A program made the translations under genes and the position numbers. A model generated the notes under the pieces. It was not told the origin of the DNA. It did no database searches and worked only from the letters and a program-made list of their open reading frames with translations. From the NCBI GenBank assembly GCA_015059485.1, contig SVAH01000006.1:1-50541 (forward strand): a DNA stretch of 50,541 nucleotides, given 5' to 3'. Positions 36,701-45,209 of this stretch are shown piece by piece. Position 1 is the first letter of the stretch; every line of letters starts with the position of its first letter. The DNA comes from Bacillota bacterium (GTDB taxonomy: Bacteria > Bacillota_I > Bacilli_A > RF39 > UBA660).

Positions 36701-37389
36701 TCAGTGTTTTTTGATGTATCTTTTTCTAGAGAATTCATTATATAAACATTTTCTCCAAAAACAGCTTTAATATCTTCATCACTAGATAGACCTAAAGCAC
36801 GTAAGAATGTAGTTATTGGAACTTTTCTTGTTCTATCAATTCTTACATAGAATACATCTCTAGCATCTAGTTCATACTCTAGCCATGTACCTTTATTTGG
36901 AATTACTTCTCCATTAATGATACGACGTCCATTTTTATCAATTTCTTTTTTAAAGTAAACAGATGGACTACGTACTAATTGTGATACGATAACACGTTCT
37001 GCACCATTTATAATAAATGTTCCAGCTTCTGTCATCATTGGCATATCACCTAGGAAAATTTCTTGTTCTTTTACTTCTCCTGTTTCATGAATGAATACTC
37101 TTGCTTGTACCTTTAATGGTGCTGCATAAGTTACCATTCTTTCTTTAGAATCCTTAATTGAATATCTTGGAGCATCAAAAGAATAGTCACCTAAATCAAT
37201 GGTAACATTACCAGTAAAACTTTCTACTGGGAATAAATCTTCAATTACTTCTCCTATACCTTTTTCAAGGAATTCATTAAATGATTTTTTTTGAACTTCC
37301 AATAGATTTGAAAGTTCCATAGTGTTTTTTGATTTTGAGAATGTACGTCTTTCAGTATAATCTCCGAATTTCTTTACTTTATAAGCCAC
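33766..37389 (-). CDS. rpoB: DNA-directed RNA polymerase subunit beta
   Basis: This 1207-residue subunit starts at GTG 37389 after GGGGTGAAATT. The rifampicin-pocket region reads [20 protein letters not shown] followed by [17 protein letters not shown]. The residue equivalent to E. coli His526 is Asp (codon GAT at 35959-35961), a substitution known to give rifampicin resistance. The body is otherwise typical ([16 protein letters not shown], later GRHGNKG). Residues about 1150-1207 form a highly acidic tail with EVKEEVKEE repeats. Confidence 0.98.
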   Translation of the reverse strand: MAYKVKKFGDYTERRTFSKSKNTMELSNLLEVQKKSFNEFLEKGIGEVIEDLFPVESFTGNVTIDLGDYSFDAPRYSIKDSKERMVTYAAPLKVQARVFIHETGEVKEQEIFLGDMPMMTEAGTFIINGAERVIVSQLVRSPSVYFKKEIDKNGRRIINGEVIPNKGTWLEYELDARDVFYVRIDRTRKVPITTFLRALGLSSDEDIKAVFGENVYIMNSLEKDTSKNTDEALIEIFEKLRPGEPATLDSAKNQLIVRFFDKFRYDLAKVGRYKFNKKLNVVDRLVGQKLAQDIKNEDGNVVASKGTVVDKKILPEIKEALVNGACMKKTIINDELDEYDMIQEVLIYDKNNEDKTIKIIGNDPLTEVRRLTIPDIYASVSYYLNLQDGIGNDDEIDNLGNRRVRQVGELIQGQFRVGMSRMERVIRERMTTQELDQVTPKSLINIRPVTAVLKEFFGSSQLSKFMDQINPIAELTDKRRLSSLGPGGLSRERAGMDVRDINPSHYGRICPIESPEGQNIGLITSLAGYAKINEYGFIMTPYHKVEDGKVLKDVEYLTADEEKDCYISQATVKMNDNNEIVDDEVIVRYNGENVMCKKNDVNYVDVSPAQIVAITTSCIPFLDYDDGHRTLMGANMQRQAVPLLTTEAPIVGTGVEATAARYSGSTVVSKADGVVDYVDSKKIIVKTAKNKDTYYLADFERSNASTCINHRPLVKKGDKIKMGQVIADGPSTQNGELALGKNMIVAFMTYNGYNYEDAVILNERLVKDDVYTSLHLEHYDIECRDTKLGPEEITRDIPNISEDARKNLDSEGIIRIGTEVHEGDILVGKVTPKGVQELTSEEKLLHAIFGEKTREVRDTSLRVDHGADGIVHDVKVYTKENSDELPSGVFKVIRVYIIQKRKIQVGDKMSGRHGNKGVISLVLPEEDMPYLPDGRPVDIMLNPLGVPSRMNVGQILELHLGMAGRSLGVKYATPVFDGANIDDIHEEMEEAGIPLDGKVTLINGRTGEPFDNKINVGVMYMIKLHHMVDDKLHARATGPYSLVTQQPLGGKAQFGGQRFGEMEVWALYAYGAAHVLQEILTVKSDDVVGRVKVYEALVKGKTIDQAGVPESFRVLIKEFQALGLDIQVINQNNELVDFKEMEEIDDEESAPKIEQLDVEVKEEVKEEVKEENSDLEDSDEFDNDEEFEDIDEEIDFDEEEMEEGDLL

Positions 37390-37459
37390 AATTTCACCCC
37401 AATATCTAAATATTTTTTAGCTCTTTGCCAAAGAAAAATTAACACGTCACCAATTTATA

Positions 37460-37488
37460 ATTTTATCAGCCAATTTAATTAAAGTCAA
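37460..37488 (-). promoter_or_regulatory. rpoB promoter
   Basis: TTGACT (37483-37488), 17 bases, TAAAAT (37460-37465). The -35 overlaps the last codons of the ybxB-like gene. The roughly 70-base leader contains a small TCTTTG/CAAAGA hairpin (37422-37434). Confidence 0.65.
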
Positions 37489-38072
37489 TACATTTTGGCC
37501 CTAAATATATAAAAACCTTTCGATTTTTCTAAAATATCCAAATTATATGTGTTTTCTAGTTCTTTAGCTATACTTTTGGCCCCTTGATCTTTTCTTATAA
37601 CAAACCAAAGCTCACCATCTATATTTAAAAATTCTTTAGCCTTTAAAAGAATTTCTAAAACAATTTTCTTACCTGCCCTAATTGGCGGATTTGTAACAAT
37701 TACATCGTATTTTTCTTTTACATTTTCATAAATGTTACTTTCAAATGCTTTTGCTTTAACATTATTTTCTTTTATATTCATTTGACATAAATGTATCGCC
37801 CGCTTATTTATATCAATCATATCTACATCATTATTTAAAATTTTTGAAAGTGTTATTCCAATAAAACCATAACCACTTCCAACATCTAACATTTTTTTAT
37901 TTCTTATATTATTATTTATAATTGTTTCTATTAATAGTTTACTTCCATAATCAAGATGGTCCTTAGAAAATACTCCATTATCACTATTAAATACAAATGA
38001 AAAATCACCATTAGAGTATTTAATAGTTCTTATTTCACTTTTTAAATCATTTTCATTTGTAAAATAATGTGC
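37485..38072 (-). CDS. YbxB/RsmC-like methyltransferase (rRNA guanine-N2 type)
   Basis: This 195-residue SAM-dependent methyltransferase begins at TTG 38072 (product AHYFTNEND) after GGTGATTTAC. The in-frame ATG five codons upstream contains that site; either start is possible. FSKDHLDYGSKLLIET is followed by motif I MLDVGSGYGFIGI and catalytic NPPIRAGK (motif IV). Homologues precede rpoB in Bacillus (ybxB). It probably methylates 16S rRNA, although the exact position is inferred from family. Confidence 0.85.
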   Translation of the reverse strand, partial: AHYFTNENDLKSEIRTIKYSNGDFSFVFNSDNGVFSKDHLDYGSKLLIETIINNNIRNKKMLDVGSGYGFIGITLSKILNNDVDMIDINKRAIHLCQMNIKENNVKAKAFESNIYENVKEKYDVIVTNPPIRAGKKIVLEILLKAKEFLNIDGELWFVIRKDQGAKSIAKELENTYNLDILEKSKGFYIFRAKMY

Positions 38073-38149
38073 CAAGTAAATCACCATTCTTTTCTAAGTC
38101 CCCAAGTGCCATTATTATATAATATATAAAATTTTAATGCAATCAAAAA

Positions 38150-38178
38150 ATGTCAAATTTTTCTAAAATTGACACTTT
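38150..38178 (-). terminator. Terminator after the 38202-38522 gene
   Basis: TGTCAAATTT with AAAATTGACA (one mismatch) forms a hairpin followed by a T run on the minus strand. It lies about 28 bases past the stop of the gene. Confidence 0.55.
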
Positions 38179-38201
38179 TTTACTCTTTATAACATTTTTT
38201 A

Positions 38202-38522
38202 CTAGTTTATTTGTTTTTTTAATTTAAAATCTACTGTACACTTTATATTTTTATCATTTCTATTTTCTTTTACAAGTTTCCACATTTCATTATCCCAATA
38301 AGCTAAAATACCATTTTGGCACAAAACACTATTTACTACATAACCACTATCTTTTTTAGGAAAAGAAATATTGCTTTCTTTACCATTTATAGTAAAAGAA
38401 ACTATATTATATTCGTCAGTCCTATTTATATTTTTTTCTTCTTTCATATTTCTATTATATAGACACATGATTAATATAGAAGCTATCATTATTAAAAATA
38501 ATATTTTTTTAGCCTTTTCCAT
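38202..38522 (-). CDS. Small secreted or membrane-anchored protein, unknown
   Basis: This 106-residue protein has an N-terminal hydrophobic segment (KILFLIMIASILIMCL) after MEKA, likely a membrane anchor or signal. The external part has a VSFTINGKESNISFP strand region and two Cys (VVNSVLCQNG, KNIKCTVDF) separated by AYWDNEMWKL. This resembles short beta-domains found in many low-GC gut bacteria. No function is assigned. TAGGTGAGG precedes the ATG. Confidence 0.6.
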   Translation of the reverse strand: MEKAKKILFLIMIASILIMCLYNRNMKEEKNINRTDEYNIVSFTINGKESNISFPKKDSGYVVNSVLCQNGILAYWDNEMWKLVKENRNDKNIKCTVDFKLKKQIN

Positions 38523-38562
38523 AACCTCACCTACCGTAATTCTATCATATTTAGTATAAAAT

Positions 38563-38586
38563 AAAAAGAGGATTTAACCTCTTTTA
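38563..38586 (-). terminator. Terminator after 36-residue microprotein gene
   Basis: AAAAGAGG / CCTCTTTT with loop ATTTAA, overlapping the stop codon of the 38584-38694 gene. Confidence 0.65.
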
Positions 38587-38694
38587 AAAAATAACGCCTC
38601 CTAATATTATGGCAAGTAATATATATAATATTAAGATAATAAATACGTTACTATTTGAGCTTGATTTTGTATTTTCTTTTTTACAGCAACTCAT
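38584..38694 (-). CDS. 36-residue membrane microprotein
   Basis: ATG at 38694 follows AGGAGGTG by about nine bases. The product is MSCCKKENTKSSSNSN followed by a single hydrophobic helix (VFIILILYILLAIILGGVIF). The CC at positions 3-4 and the helix recall YjcZ-like peptides. It has a strong ribosome site, a terminator and a neighbouring peptide gene, which support its being real. It has no longer homolog that I recognise. Confidence 0.65.
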   Translation of the reverse strand: MSCCKKENTKSSSNSNVFIILILYILLAIILGGVIF

Positions 38695-38720
38695 AAAAGA
38701 CACCTCCTATTTATATATGA

Positions 38721-38807
38721 TTAGATAAAGGCCCCTACTATGATTATAAGTAAGATAAACAATACTAGAATTATAGCAGGTCCTAATCCTGAACAATTAT
38801 GATTCAT
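38721..38807 (-). CDS. 28-residue YjcZ-like peptide
   Basis: ATG at 38807 has AAAGGAGG about eight bases upstream. The product starts MNHNCSGLGPAIILVLFILL and ends with a short IIIVGAFI, the core pattern of YjcZ-family peptides (Gly-rich head, then a LVLFILLIIIVGA helix). These are small spore-associated membrane peptides in Bacillus. It forms a two-gene cluster with the 36-residue peptide downstream. Confidence 0.75.
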   Translation of the reverse strand: MNHNCSGLGPAIILVLFILLIIIVGAFI

Positions 38808-38901
38808 AAATCATTCCTCCTTTATTTGTCTTTTCATTTATATTGTATGGTTTATTTTAATTTATGTGATTATTTAAATACCCAGTTTATAGTATTTTTA
38901 A

Positions 38902-38930
38902 TTGTATTTTAATTACTTACTTGCTATAAT
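38902..38930 (+). promoter_or_regulatory. Promoter of the prsA-like gene
   Basis: TTGTAT (38902-38907), 17 bases, TATAAT (38925-38930), 25 bases upstream of the start. Confidence 0.65.
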
Positions 38931-38955
38931 AATATTGTTTAGAAAGGAAGATAAC

Positions 38956-39960
38956 ATGAAGAAGAAAGTATTTTTATTAGGCTTATGCTTAATACTTGCA
39001 ACAGGTTGTGGTAAAATACCTAAATTAAAAAATGGGGAGGAAGCGGTTGTTACATTTAAAGATAATAAAAAAATTAGTGTTGACGATTTATATGAAAAAG
39101 TAAAATCAGACTATGCATTACAAGCATTAATTAGTATGATTGATAAACAAATATTAGAAGATAAATTTAAAGATAGTATAGATGGAGCTAAAACTTATGC
39201 TGAATCTACTATTGATAGTTTAAAACAACAATATGGTGATGACTTACAATCAATGATAGCTCAATATACAGGATTCCAAACAATTGAAGCATATCAAGAT
39301 TCATTATATTTAAATAAGTTACAAGAAACAGCCGTTGAAGAATATGCTAAATCTGAAATAACTGATAAAGAAATTGAAGCTTATTATAAAGATAAAGTTA
39401 TTGGTGATATTGAAGTTAGTCATATTTTAATTACTGCTGATGTTAAAGATGATATGAAAGATGAAGAAAAAACTGCTGCTGAAAATAAAGTCAAAGAAAC
39501 TGCTGATAACTTAATTAAAGAGTTAAAGGGAACTAAAGATGTTAAAGCAAAATTTGAAGAATTAGCTAAAGCCAATTCAAAAGATGAAGCTACTGCATCT
39601 AATGGTGGTTCACTTGGTTTTATTAACTATGGTACTTTGTCAAGTGATTATGATACAATAATTGCTGAAGCCGCTAAAATGAAAGACGGTTCTATTTCTA
39701 CTACTGCTGTTAAAACTGCTTTAGGATACCACATCATTTATAGAAATAGTCAAAAAGATAAATCTTCTTTAAAAGATGTAAAAGATACTATAATTGAAAA
39801 ACTAGCAAAAGATAAAATGTCAACTGATTCTTCTATTAACACAAAGGCAATGCAAGCATTAAGAAAAGAATATAATGTAGAAATTCAAGATAGTGAATTA
39901 AAAAAACAATATTCAAATTATATTCAAAATGCATTAACTAAAGCTCAACAAAGTAATTAA
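38956..39960 (+). CDS. prsA: PrsA-like foldase lipoprotein (parvulin domain)
   Basis: This 334-residue protein starts at ATG 38956 after GAAAGGAAG. The lipobox LILATGC with Cys at residue 18 shows it is a membrane-anchored lipoprotein. The N-terminal helical region (about 20-145) is followed by a parvulin peptidyl-prolyl isomerase domain (IEVSHILITADVKDD, GGSLGFINYGTLS, TALGYHIIYR). A C-terminal helical tail follows. It helps fold exported proteins. An earlier start at 38902 would lie inside the promoter. Confidence 0.9.
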   Translation: MKKKVFLLGLCLILATGCGKIPKLKNGEEAVVTFKDNKKISVDDLYEKVKSDYALQALISMIDKQILEDKFKDSIDGAKTYAESTIDSLKQQYGDDLQSMIAQYTGFQTIEAYQDSLYLNKLQETAVEEYAKSEITDKEIEAYYKDKVIGDIEVSHILITADVKDDMKDEEKTAAENKVKETADNLIKELKGTKDVKAKFEELAKANSKDEATASNGGSLGFINYGTLSSDYDTIIAEAAKMKDGSISTTAVKTALGYHIIYRNSQKDKSSLKDVKDTIIEKLAKDKMSTDSSINTKAMQALRKEYNVEIQDSELKKQYSNYIQNALTKAQQSN

Positions 39961-39992
39961 AAAAAATTGGAATTATTTATTCCAATTTTTTT
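39961..39992. terminator. Bidirectional terminator between prsA and the next gene
   Basis: AATTGGAAT with ATTCCAATT, flanked by A and T runs, serves both the plus-strand prsA-like gene and the minus-strand gene ending at 39992. Confidence 0.8.
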
Positions 39993-41203
39993 TATACCAA
40001 TTTATATGGATTTTTATATTTTAATAATCTGCTTTTATATTCTAAGCTTTGCTCTTTTTGAATAATTTCTGATACATCTATTTGCTTTTTTATATACATT
40101 TTTAAAACTATATCATAAACGTTTGAAATAAATGGTAAATCATTAATTTTCATATATCTAAATATAATATTAATAATATATGGAGTTATTTCAATACCAT
40201 TCATCAATACTTTTTTATTATTATAAGTTTTTTCCGAAATATATACTGTATTAGTTATACTGTTTTGATAAATGTAGTTAACTATTGTACAATATTCGAT
40301 ACTACCTGCTCCATAATTATTGATAATGAAACTTAATAAATACGGAATAAAATTATATTCATATTCTTTAAACGGAACTAACTTATAAAAATCTAAAATA
40401 TTAAATGTAAAGTCATTATTTATTCGATAAACAATTTCATTAATATTAGTTCTTATCTTATTATTTTTGTTTACACTATTATCAAGTAATGTTTGCTCAT
40501 ACTTTTTATATAATCTAATATCTAAAAACTTAATAAGTTCTACACAATAATTAAATATTTTTCCATCAATGTCTAACTTGTTATAAAAATCCGCTTTAGA
40601 TAAACTATCATTGCCTATAAATAATTCTATTACATATTTAGCATAAAGATAATTTTCAGCATATTTATGTTCTTCTAAATCTTTTTGAATTAAATTTCTA
40701 TATAAAACATTTTTCTTCAAATTTGGTTTTGCTTCTAATATTTTAAATTTTTCTACTAGCTTATCAAAATTCAACAATATATTTTTTATTGAATCTAGTC
40801 TTTTATCACCTATTCCATATTTTGTAAATATCAAATAGTCATATCTTAACAAATTAGAATTAGCATATAATTTAAAAATTATCTCTGCTTTAACTTCATC
40901 ACTTTTATCAGAATATAAAGTATTATATATAATTTGTAAGTTTTCTATTTTCTCATTAAAATCTTTTGCACTACATCTATAAAAATCTTTTATATTAAAA
41001 AGACCGTTTAATTTATATAATTCATATATTTTTTTAGCTTTTAATAATTTTTTTCTATTTTTACTAAATTCTACTTTAGAATTAATTAAATCACTATATG
41101 AAACTGTTTTTAATAATTCACTAGAAATTATTGATGTATTTAAATTCATTTCAGATAACTTAATTATTTTGTCTAGCTCACGTTCTGATATATTTCTAGG
41201 CAT
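39992..41203 (-). CDS. Unknown helical protein, 403 residues
   Basis: This is a Lys/Asn/Ile-rich, probably all-helical cytoplasmic protein. It starts MPRNISERELDKIIKLSEMN and shows no membrane segment, signal peptide or catalytic motif. An N-terminal segment of about 30 residues (ISERELDKIIKLSE...SIISSELL) could be a small helix-turn-helix, but this is weak. GAAGGGGG precedes the ATG. It shares a leader motif with the ORF6N gene at 11121-11498. Confidence 0.5.
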   Translation of the reverse strand: MPRNISERELDKIIKLSEMNLNTSIISSELLKTVSYSDLINSKVEFSKNRKKLLKAKKIYELYKLNGLFNIKDFYRCSAKDFNEKIENLQIIYNTLYSDKSDEVKAEIIFKLYANSNLLRYDYLIFTKYGIGDKRLDSIKNILLNFDKLVEKFKILEAKPNLKKNVLYRNLIQKDLEEHKYAENYLYAKYVIELFIGNDSLSKADFYNKLDIDGKIFNYCVELIKFLDIRLYKKYEQTLLDNSVNKNNKIRTNINEIVYRINNDFTFNILDFYKLVPFKEYEYNFIPYLLSFIINNYGAGSIEYCTIVNYIYQNSITNTVYISEKTYNNKKVLMNGIEITPYIINIIFRYMKINDLPFISNVYDIVLKMYIKKQIDVSEIIQKEQSLEYKSRLLKYKNPYKLV

Positions 41204-41225
41204 TATACTAGCCCCCTTCGTTTTT

Positions 41226-41247
41226 TTACTGCTAGATTAGTATATAA
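41226..41247 (-). promoter_or_regulatory. Leader motif shared with the ORF6N gene
   Basis: TTATATACTA, a short gap and TAGCAGTAA occur upstream of this gene, matching the 11526-11548 element with only gap-length and 2-base changes. Confidence 0.4.
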
Positions 41248-41261
41248 TTTTCTGATAAAAA

Positions 41262-42023
41262 TTACAAGTGCTTTTTTAAATCATCAAAATTAAAGCCTTT
41301 AGCTTTCAATTTCATTTTAATTTGAAATTCTAATGCATCACCATCAAATTTTTTTGATAACTTTCTTTTTTGTTTATTATACTCTTTTATGATAATATTT
41401 GGATTGGAAATATTATCATAATCTTTTAATAATAAATTAATCATATTTCTATCATATCCTTCATTAGATATAGATTGTAATATTTTATTTTTAAGAACTA
41501 TTTCACTATAATTTCTATTAGACTGTATCTTTTTATCTATTAGTTTTTTTATTTTTTCTTCCCATATACTATCTTCAATAGTAGATAAATAATCATATAT
41601 ATTTTCTTTTTCTATTCCTAGTAAATGTAATTTGTTTGCAATCTTATGTGGCCCATTTTTTGTAAATTTTATTTGATCATTTACAAAAGCTTTTAAGTAC
41701 TCATTTTCATTTATCAATTTATTTTTTTCTAATTTTTCTATAGTTTCTTTAATTATACTAGCACTAAATTCTTTTTTTTCTAAATATTTATTAATTTCCA
41801 ATTTAGTGTGCATTTTACTGCTTAAATATTTTATTGATAGATAATACGCATCTAAACTACTGTTATATAATATAATCTCATCATACATACTATCTTCTAT
41901 TTTTTTATCTAAAAGTAAATTATACTTTAATATGACATCATCATAAAGTTCTATACTTTTACCATCTTTAAAAAAGATATCATATTTATTATTTTTTTTC
42001 TTTTTAAATGATTTAATATCCAT
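41262..42023 (-). CDS. recX: RecX family regulatory protein
   Basis: This 253-residue protein is made of repeated three-helix modules typical of RecX (LSSKMHTKLEINKYLEKKEF, KLEKNKLINENEYLKAFVND, KNGPHKIANKLHLLGI). RecX binds RecA filaments and inhibits or modulates their recombinase and coprotease activity. The start is the ATG at 42023, with GTGGAG before it. It follows recA by about 40 bases; the hairpin between them may limit its expression. Confidence 0.88.
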   Translation of the reverse strand: MDIKSFKKKKNNKYDIFFKDGKSIELYDDVILKYNLLLDKKIEDSMYDEIILYNSSLDAYYLSIKYLSSKMHTKLEINKYLEKKEFSASIIKETIEKLEKNKLINENEYLKAFVNDQIKFTKNGPHKIANKLHLLGIEKENIYDYLSTIEDSIWEEKIKKLIDKKIQSNRNYSEIVLKNKILQSISNEGYDRNMINLLLKDYDNISNPNIIIKEYNKQKRKLSKKFDGDALEFQIKMKLKAKGFNFDDLKKHL

Positions 42024-42045
42024 ACTATTCTCCACTTTAACTAGC

Positions 42046-42072
42046 GAAAAGTAAGTTATTCACTTACTTTTC
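42046..42072 (-). terminator. Hairpin between recA and recX
   Basis: The 11-bp stem GAAAAGTAAGT / ACTTACTTTTC overlaps the recA stop. The following tract is only partly T-rich, so this may be a weak terminator that attenuates recX. Confidence 0.5.
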
Positions 42073-43083
42073 ATTATTTTCAATAAAACCATAATGTTCT
42101 CTAATTTTATTTTCTAATTCTTCTTTTAATTCTTTATTAGATCTCAATAATGCTTTAACATTTTCTTTGCCTTGTCCAATTTTTTCACCATTATATGAAT
42201 ACCAAGCGCCACTCTTATCAATTATGTTTAATTCACTTGCAATATCCACAATTTCTCCTTCTCTCGAAATACCTTCGCCATACATTATATCAACACATGC
42301 TGTTTTAAAAGGAGGGGCTACTTTATTTTTTACGACTTTAATATTAGTTTTATTTCCTATAATACTATCTCCAACTTTAATAGCTTCACCACGTCTTATA
42401 TCAAGTCTAATCGTTGCATAAAATTTTAATGCTCTTCCACCTGGAGTAGTCTCTGGATTTCCAAACATAACTCCGACTTTTTCTCTTAATTGGTTAATAA
42501 ATATAGCTGTAGTTTTTGTTTTATTAATTGTTCCAGATAATTTTCTTAAAGCTTGTGACATTAATCTAGCTTGTAGTCCAACATGACTATCTCCCATTTC
42601 TCCTTCAATTTCTGCTTGTGGTACTAAAGCTGCAACTGAATCAATTACTACGATACTTACTGCTTCACTCCTAACCAAAGCTTCACAAATTTCTAAAGCT
42701 TGTTCTCCTGTATCTGGTTGAGATAATAAAAGTTCATTTATATTAACTCCTAAAGCTTTTGCATAAACTGGATCAAGTGCATGTTCTGCATCAATAAAAG
42801 CTGCTCTTCCACCAGTCTTTTGAACTTCAGCAATAGCTTGTAATGCAATTGTTGTTTTACCACTTGATTCTGGGCCATATATTTCTATAATTCTTCCTTT
42901 TGGAAATCCTCCAACACCTAATGCAGTATCTAAAGTTAACGAACCTGTAGATGTAACATCTATTTTTACATGCTCATCTCCACCAAGCTTCATTATAGCG
43001 CCTTTTCCAAATTGTTTTTCAATATCTGCCATTACTTGTTCTAATACTTTGTCTTTATCTTTTTCATCTTTAATGCTTTTCAT
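42064..43083 (-). CDS. recA: Recombinase RecA
   Basis: This 339-residue RecA is canonical: Walker [10 protein letters not shown] (about 70), [33 protein letters not shown] and the [20 protein letters not shown] loop. It drives strand exchange and LexA cleavage. The start is the ATG at 43083 after GAGGAG. A longer frame has MRKIETRRK before it, without a ribosome site. It is preceded by a good promoter and a LexA-like box and followed by recX. Confidence 0.97.
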   Translation of the reverse strand: MKSIKDEKDKDKVLEQVMADIEKQFGKGAIMKLGGDEHVKIDVTSTGSLTLDTALGVGGFPKGRIIEIYGPESSGKTTIALQAIAEVQKTGGRAAFIDAEHALDPVYAKALGVNINELLLSQPDTGEQALEICEALVRSEAVSIVVIDSVAALVPQAEIEGEMGDSHVGLQARLMSQALRKLSGTINKTKTTAIFINQLREKVGVMFGNPETTPGGRALKFYATIRLDIRRGEAIKVGDSIIGNKTNIKVVKNKVAPPFKTACVDIMYGEGISREGEIVDIASELNIIDKSGAWYSYNGEKIGQGKENVKALLRSNKELKEELENKIREHYGFIENNEK

Positions 43084-43122
43084 TTTTCTCCTCGTTTCTA
43101 TCTTTCTCATGAATACATTTTA

Positions 43123-43151
43123 ATTTTAATATATATTTTTATCTTTGTCAA
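43123..43151 (-). promoter_or_regulatory. recA promoter
   Basis: TTGACA (43146-43151), 17 bases, TAAAAT (43123-43128). Confidence 0.7.
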
Positions 43152-43159
43152 CATTTTTA

Positions 43160-43173
43160 AAAACATTTGTTTG
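43160..43173 (-). promoter_or_regulatory. LexA/SOS-like box upstream of recA
   Basis: CAAACAAATGTTTT resembles the Gram-positive SOS box CGAACRNRYGTTYG with one change in each arm. It ends 8 bases upstream of the -35. Confidence 0.6.
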
Positions 43174-43198
43174 CATTAGCTTTATTCAATAAAAAAGT

Positions 43199-43219
43199 TA
43201 AATTTGCTTAGCAAATTTA
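43199..43219. promoter_or_regulatory. Inverted repeat upstream of recA
   Basis: The perfect 9-bp repeat TAAATTTGC, spacer TTA, GCAAATTTA lies about 25 bases further upstream of the SOS-like box, between recA and pgsA. It could be an operator or a hairpin element. Confidence 0.4.
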
Positions 43220-43274
43220 CCAAAATTTGATCCTAAAAAGCACCATAATTTGAAAAATGTGAAAAATTTAGTCA

Positions 43275-43324
43275 TAAAAAAAATGTATCAACACTTATAC
43301 TTTTTATATAATTATTGATACATT
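43275..43324 (-). terminator. Terminator after pgsA
   Basis: The stem AATGTATCAA / TTGATACATT has a long, partly self-paired loop and is followed by a T run on the minus strand. Confidence 0.7.
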
Positions 43325-43332
43325 CTTAATTA

Positions 43333-43938
43333 TTATCTTTCTTTAAAAATTAAATCTTTAGCATTATAGTAGTATTCACATCCTGAATATACTGATAAAA
43401 CAGTAGCTGTATATATAAGTATCATATCTAATCTAAAACTAAATATTTCAAATGGTAAATTATAGAATAATAATAATGTTAAACCTACCATCATACAAAT
43501 TGTTTTTAATTTTCCAGCTTTAGAAGCCGCTACTACTTTTCCTTTATTACCTGATGCCATTTTTATGGAATCAACAAAAGTATCTCTTGTGATTATTATT
43601 ACTGGAATTGCTATAGGAATAAATCCTTCACATGCTATTATAATTAATAATCCATTAACTAATAACTTATCAGCAATAGCATCCATAACTTTTCCAAAGT
43701 CTGTTACTAAGTTTCTTTTTCGTGCTATATTTCCATCTAAGAAATCAGTAAGTGATGCTATCATAAATACTACACCAGCAATAACATATTTTATATCAAC
43801 AACTATCTTTCCTGCAACTGTATATGTTGGAAATTTAACTCCCAATTCATGCCAAGGTATCATTAAAAAAACTAATAGTACTACAGATAAAACTATTCTT
43901 GTTATTGTTATTTTATTTGGCAAATTCATTTTTTTCAT
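43333..43938 (-). CDS. pgsA: CDP-diacylglycerol--glycerol-3-phosphate 3-phosphatidyltransferase
   Basis: This 201-residue integral membrane enzyme makes phosphatidylglycerophosphate for PG and cardiolipin. The CDP-alcohol phosphotransferase motif is complete, DGNIARKRNLVTDFGKVMDA followed by IAD, in the first third of the protein. The N-terminus MNLPNKITITRIVLS is typical of PgsA, and M4 may be the real start. It lies directly after rodZ, the same order as in Bacillus. Confidence 0.93.
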   Translation of the reverse strand: MKKMNLPNKITITRIVLSVVLLVFLMIPWHELGVKFPTYTVAGKIVVDIKYVIAGVVFMIASLTDFLDGNIARKRNLVTDFGKVMDAIADKLLVNGLLIIIACEGFIPIAIPVIIITRDTFVDSIKMASGNKGKVVAASKAGKLKTICMMVGLTLLLFYNLPFEIFSFRLDMILIYTATVLSVYSGCEYYYNAKDLIFKER

Positions 43939-43944
43939 TTACAA

Positions 43945-44421
43945 TCACTCCTTAACATAACTTATTTCATTTGCAACTGTTGTATTAATAGTAAGTTGTC
44001 TAACAGACCAAAAAACTATTAATAATATTATAATAATTACAATTGTATATACCATAATATAAGTATTATTTTTATGTTTTTTTACTTCCATAGTATATGG
44101 AGATATAACTTTTTCTTCTTTTTCTTTCTCTTTTTCTTTTTGTTTCATTAATTGCTCTATTTTTTTTACAGGAATTTTTGAAGTATATTCAAACATATAT
44201 TCATTAAAGCCATCAATTATTTTTTCACTTTCAAGCCCTAAATACTTTGAATAATTCTTTATATAATCCTTTAAGACATATATATCTTTAAAGCAACCTA
44301 TTTTACCTGCTTCTATGTTTTCAAGTATCTCAACTTTAATATCTAAATCTCTACTTGCTTCTTCGATACTTACCCCTGATGATTCCCTTGTAGTTTTTAA
44401 AATACTACCTATCTCATCCAA
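43945..44421 (-). CDS. rodZ: RodZ-like helix-turn-helix membrane protein
   Basis: This 158-residue protein starts at TTG 44421 (product MDEIGSILKTTRESSGVS) after AAAGGAAGTG. The alternative ATG at 44472 lies inside the RNase P RNA gene. The N-terminal HTH (about 1-70) resembles RodZ, which couples MreB to the wall machinery. A charged KEKEKEK segment and one membrane helix (about 123-145) follow. The usual extracytoplasmic C-terminal domain is nearly absent, leaving about 15 residues. It lies before pgsA. Confidence 0.82.
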   Translation of the reverse strand: MDEIGSILKTTRESSGVSIEEASRDLDIKVEILENIEAGKIGCFKDIYVLKDYIKNYSKYLGLESEKIIDGFNEYMFEYTSKIPVKKIEQLMKQKEKEKEKEEKVISPYTMEVKKHKNNTYIMVYTIVIIIILLIVFWSVRQLTINTTVANEISYVKE

Positions 44422-44452
44422 GTTTTTTTCACTTCCTTTATAATAAAATTTA

Positions 44453-44797
44453 AATAATATCTTATAAGCCATGTTCTGTACTCACAAATGAGCGGCAAAT
44501 ATTTATCTATCATAATTGATCCCTACATTGGTTCATTTTCCTTTGTAAAGCTCCCCTACCAAATTTGGGTTTCTCGCTTGCGGGGTTTACCACGTTCCAC
44601 CTAACTCGTTTCCAAGTTAACTCGTCTCTTTGGCACTTTTATACCTACTATAACCATTTAAGGTTATCTCGGAGCCGTTAGATTTCTCTACCTTAGGTTA
44701 TTTTTTCCCTAAGCACAAACACTACAGTCATCTCAGACTGTGCGAGCATGGACTTTCCTCTACATATAATTTATGCAGCATTTGCCCAGATATTATT
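44453..44797 (-). ncRNA. rnpB: RNase P RNA, type B
   Basis: The minus strand has the diagnostic GAGGAAAGTCCATGCTCGCAC near the 5' end and ACAGAACATGGCTTATAAG at the 3' end. Closing P1 strands are AATAATATCT and AGATATTATT (10 bp). The internal layout, including AAACCC and GGTAGGGGAGC elements, matches Bacillus-type RNase P RNA. It lies between gpsB and rodZ; the 5' end overlaps the gpsB stop by a few bases. The ribozyme matures tRNA 5' ends. Confidence 0.95.
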
Positions 44798-45125
44798 CAT
44801 TTTTACCATATACAACTTTTTCTAATTGACTAATTCTTTTAAGAAGGTCTACGTTATTAGTACTACGTGATACTTGTGTTCCATTATCTGCAGCAGCAAT
44901 AACACTCTTTAGTCTACGTAATTCTTGTTTCAATTTAGAATTTTCTTCTGTAAGCAATTTTATTTCTTTTTCTTGTCTTTTAATATGCCTATTAAATTCA
45001 TTATAATCACTAATTACTCTATCTAAAAATTCATCAACTTCTTGAGGTCTGAAGCCTCTAACATCTATTGTGAAATCTTGTTCTAATATTTCATTAGGTG
45101 TTAATTGAATCTTATTTTCACCCAT
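44793..45125 (-). CDS. gpsB: Cell-division regulator GpsB (DivIVA family)
   Basis: This 110-residue protein starts at ATG 45125 behind AGAAGGTGAATAAA. The DivIVA-like N-terminal motif (LTPNEILEQDFTIDVRGFRP, then QEVDEFLDRVISDY) is followed by a coiled coil and a C-terminal domain (LLKRISQLEKVVYG). GpsB coordinates division and elongation PBPs. It is next to rnpB, as in Bacillus subtilis. Confidence 0.92.
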   Translation of the reverse strand: MGENKIQLTPNEILEQDFTIDVRGFRPQEVDEFLDRVISDYNEFNRHIKRQEKEIKLLTEENSKLKQELRRLKSVIAAADNGTQVSRSTNNVDLLKRISQLEKVVYGKNE

Positions 45126-45209
45126 TTTATTCACCTTCTTACATGAATAATTATAGTAAAAAATTAGCCACTTTGTCAAGAGTAGTTATTATGTAACTTA
45201 TAGTCATAT

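Noticed and set aside
38902-38955. N-terminal extension of the PrsA-like protein
   Set aside because: It overlaps the promoter and would hide the lipoprotein signal; ATG 38956 fits the lipobox.
43199-43219. recA leader terminator
   Set aside because: The inverted repeat lies upstream of the promoter and lacks a T tract in the recA direction.
44421-44472. ATG start of the RodZ-like gene at 44472
   Set aside because: That part is the 3' end of the RNase P RNA; TTG 44421 has a proper AAAGGAAGTG site.
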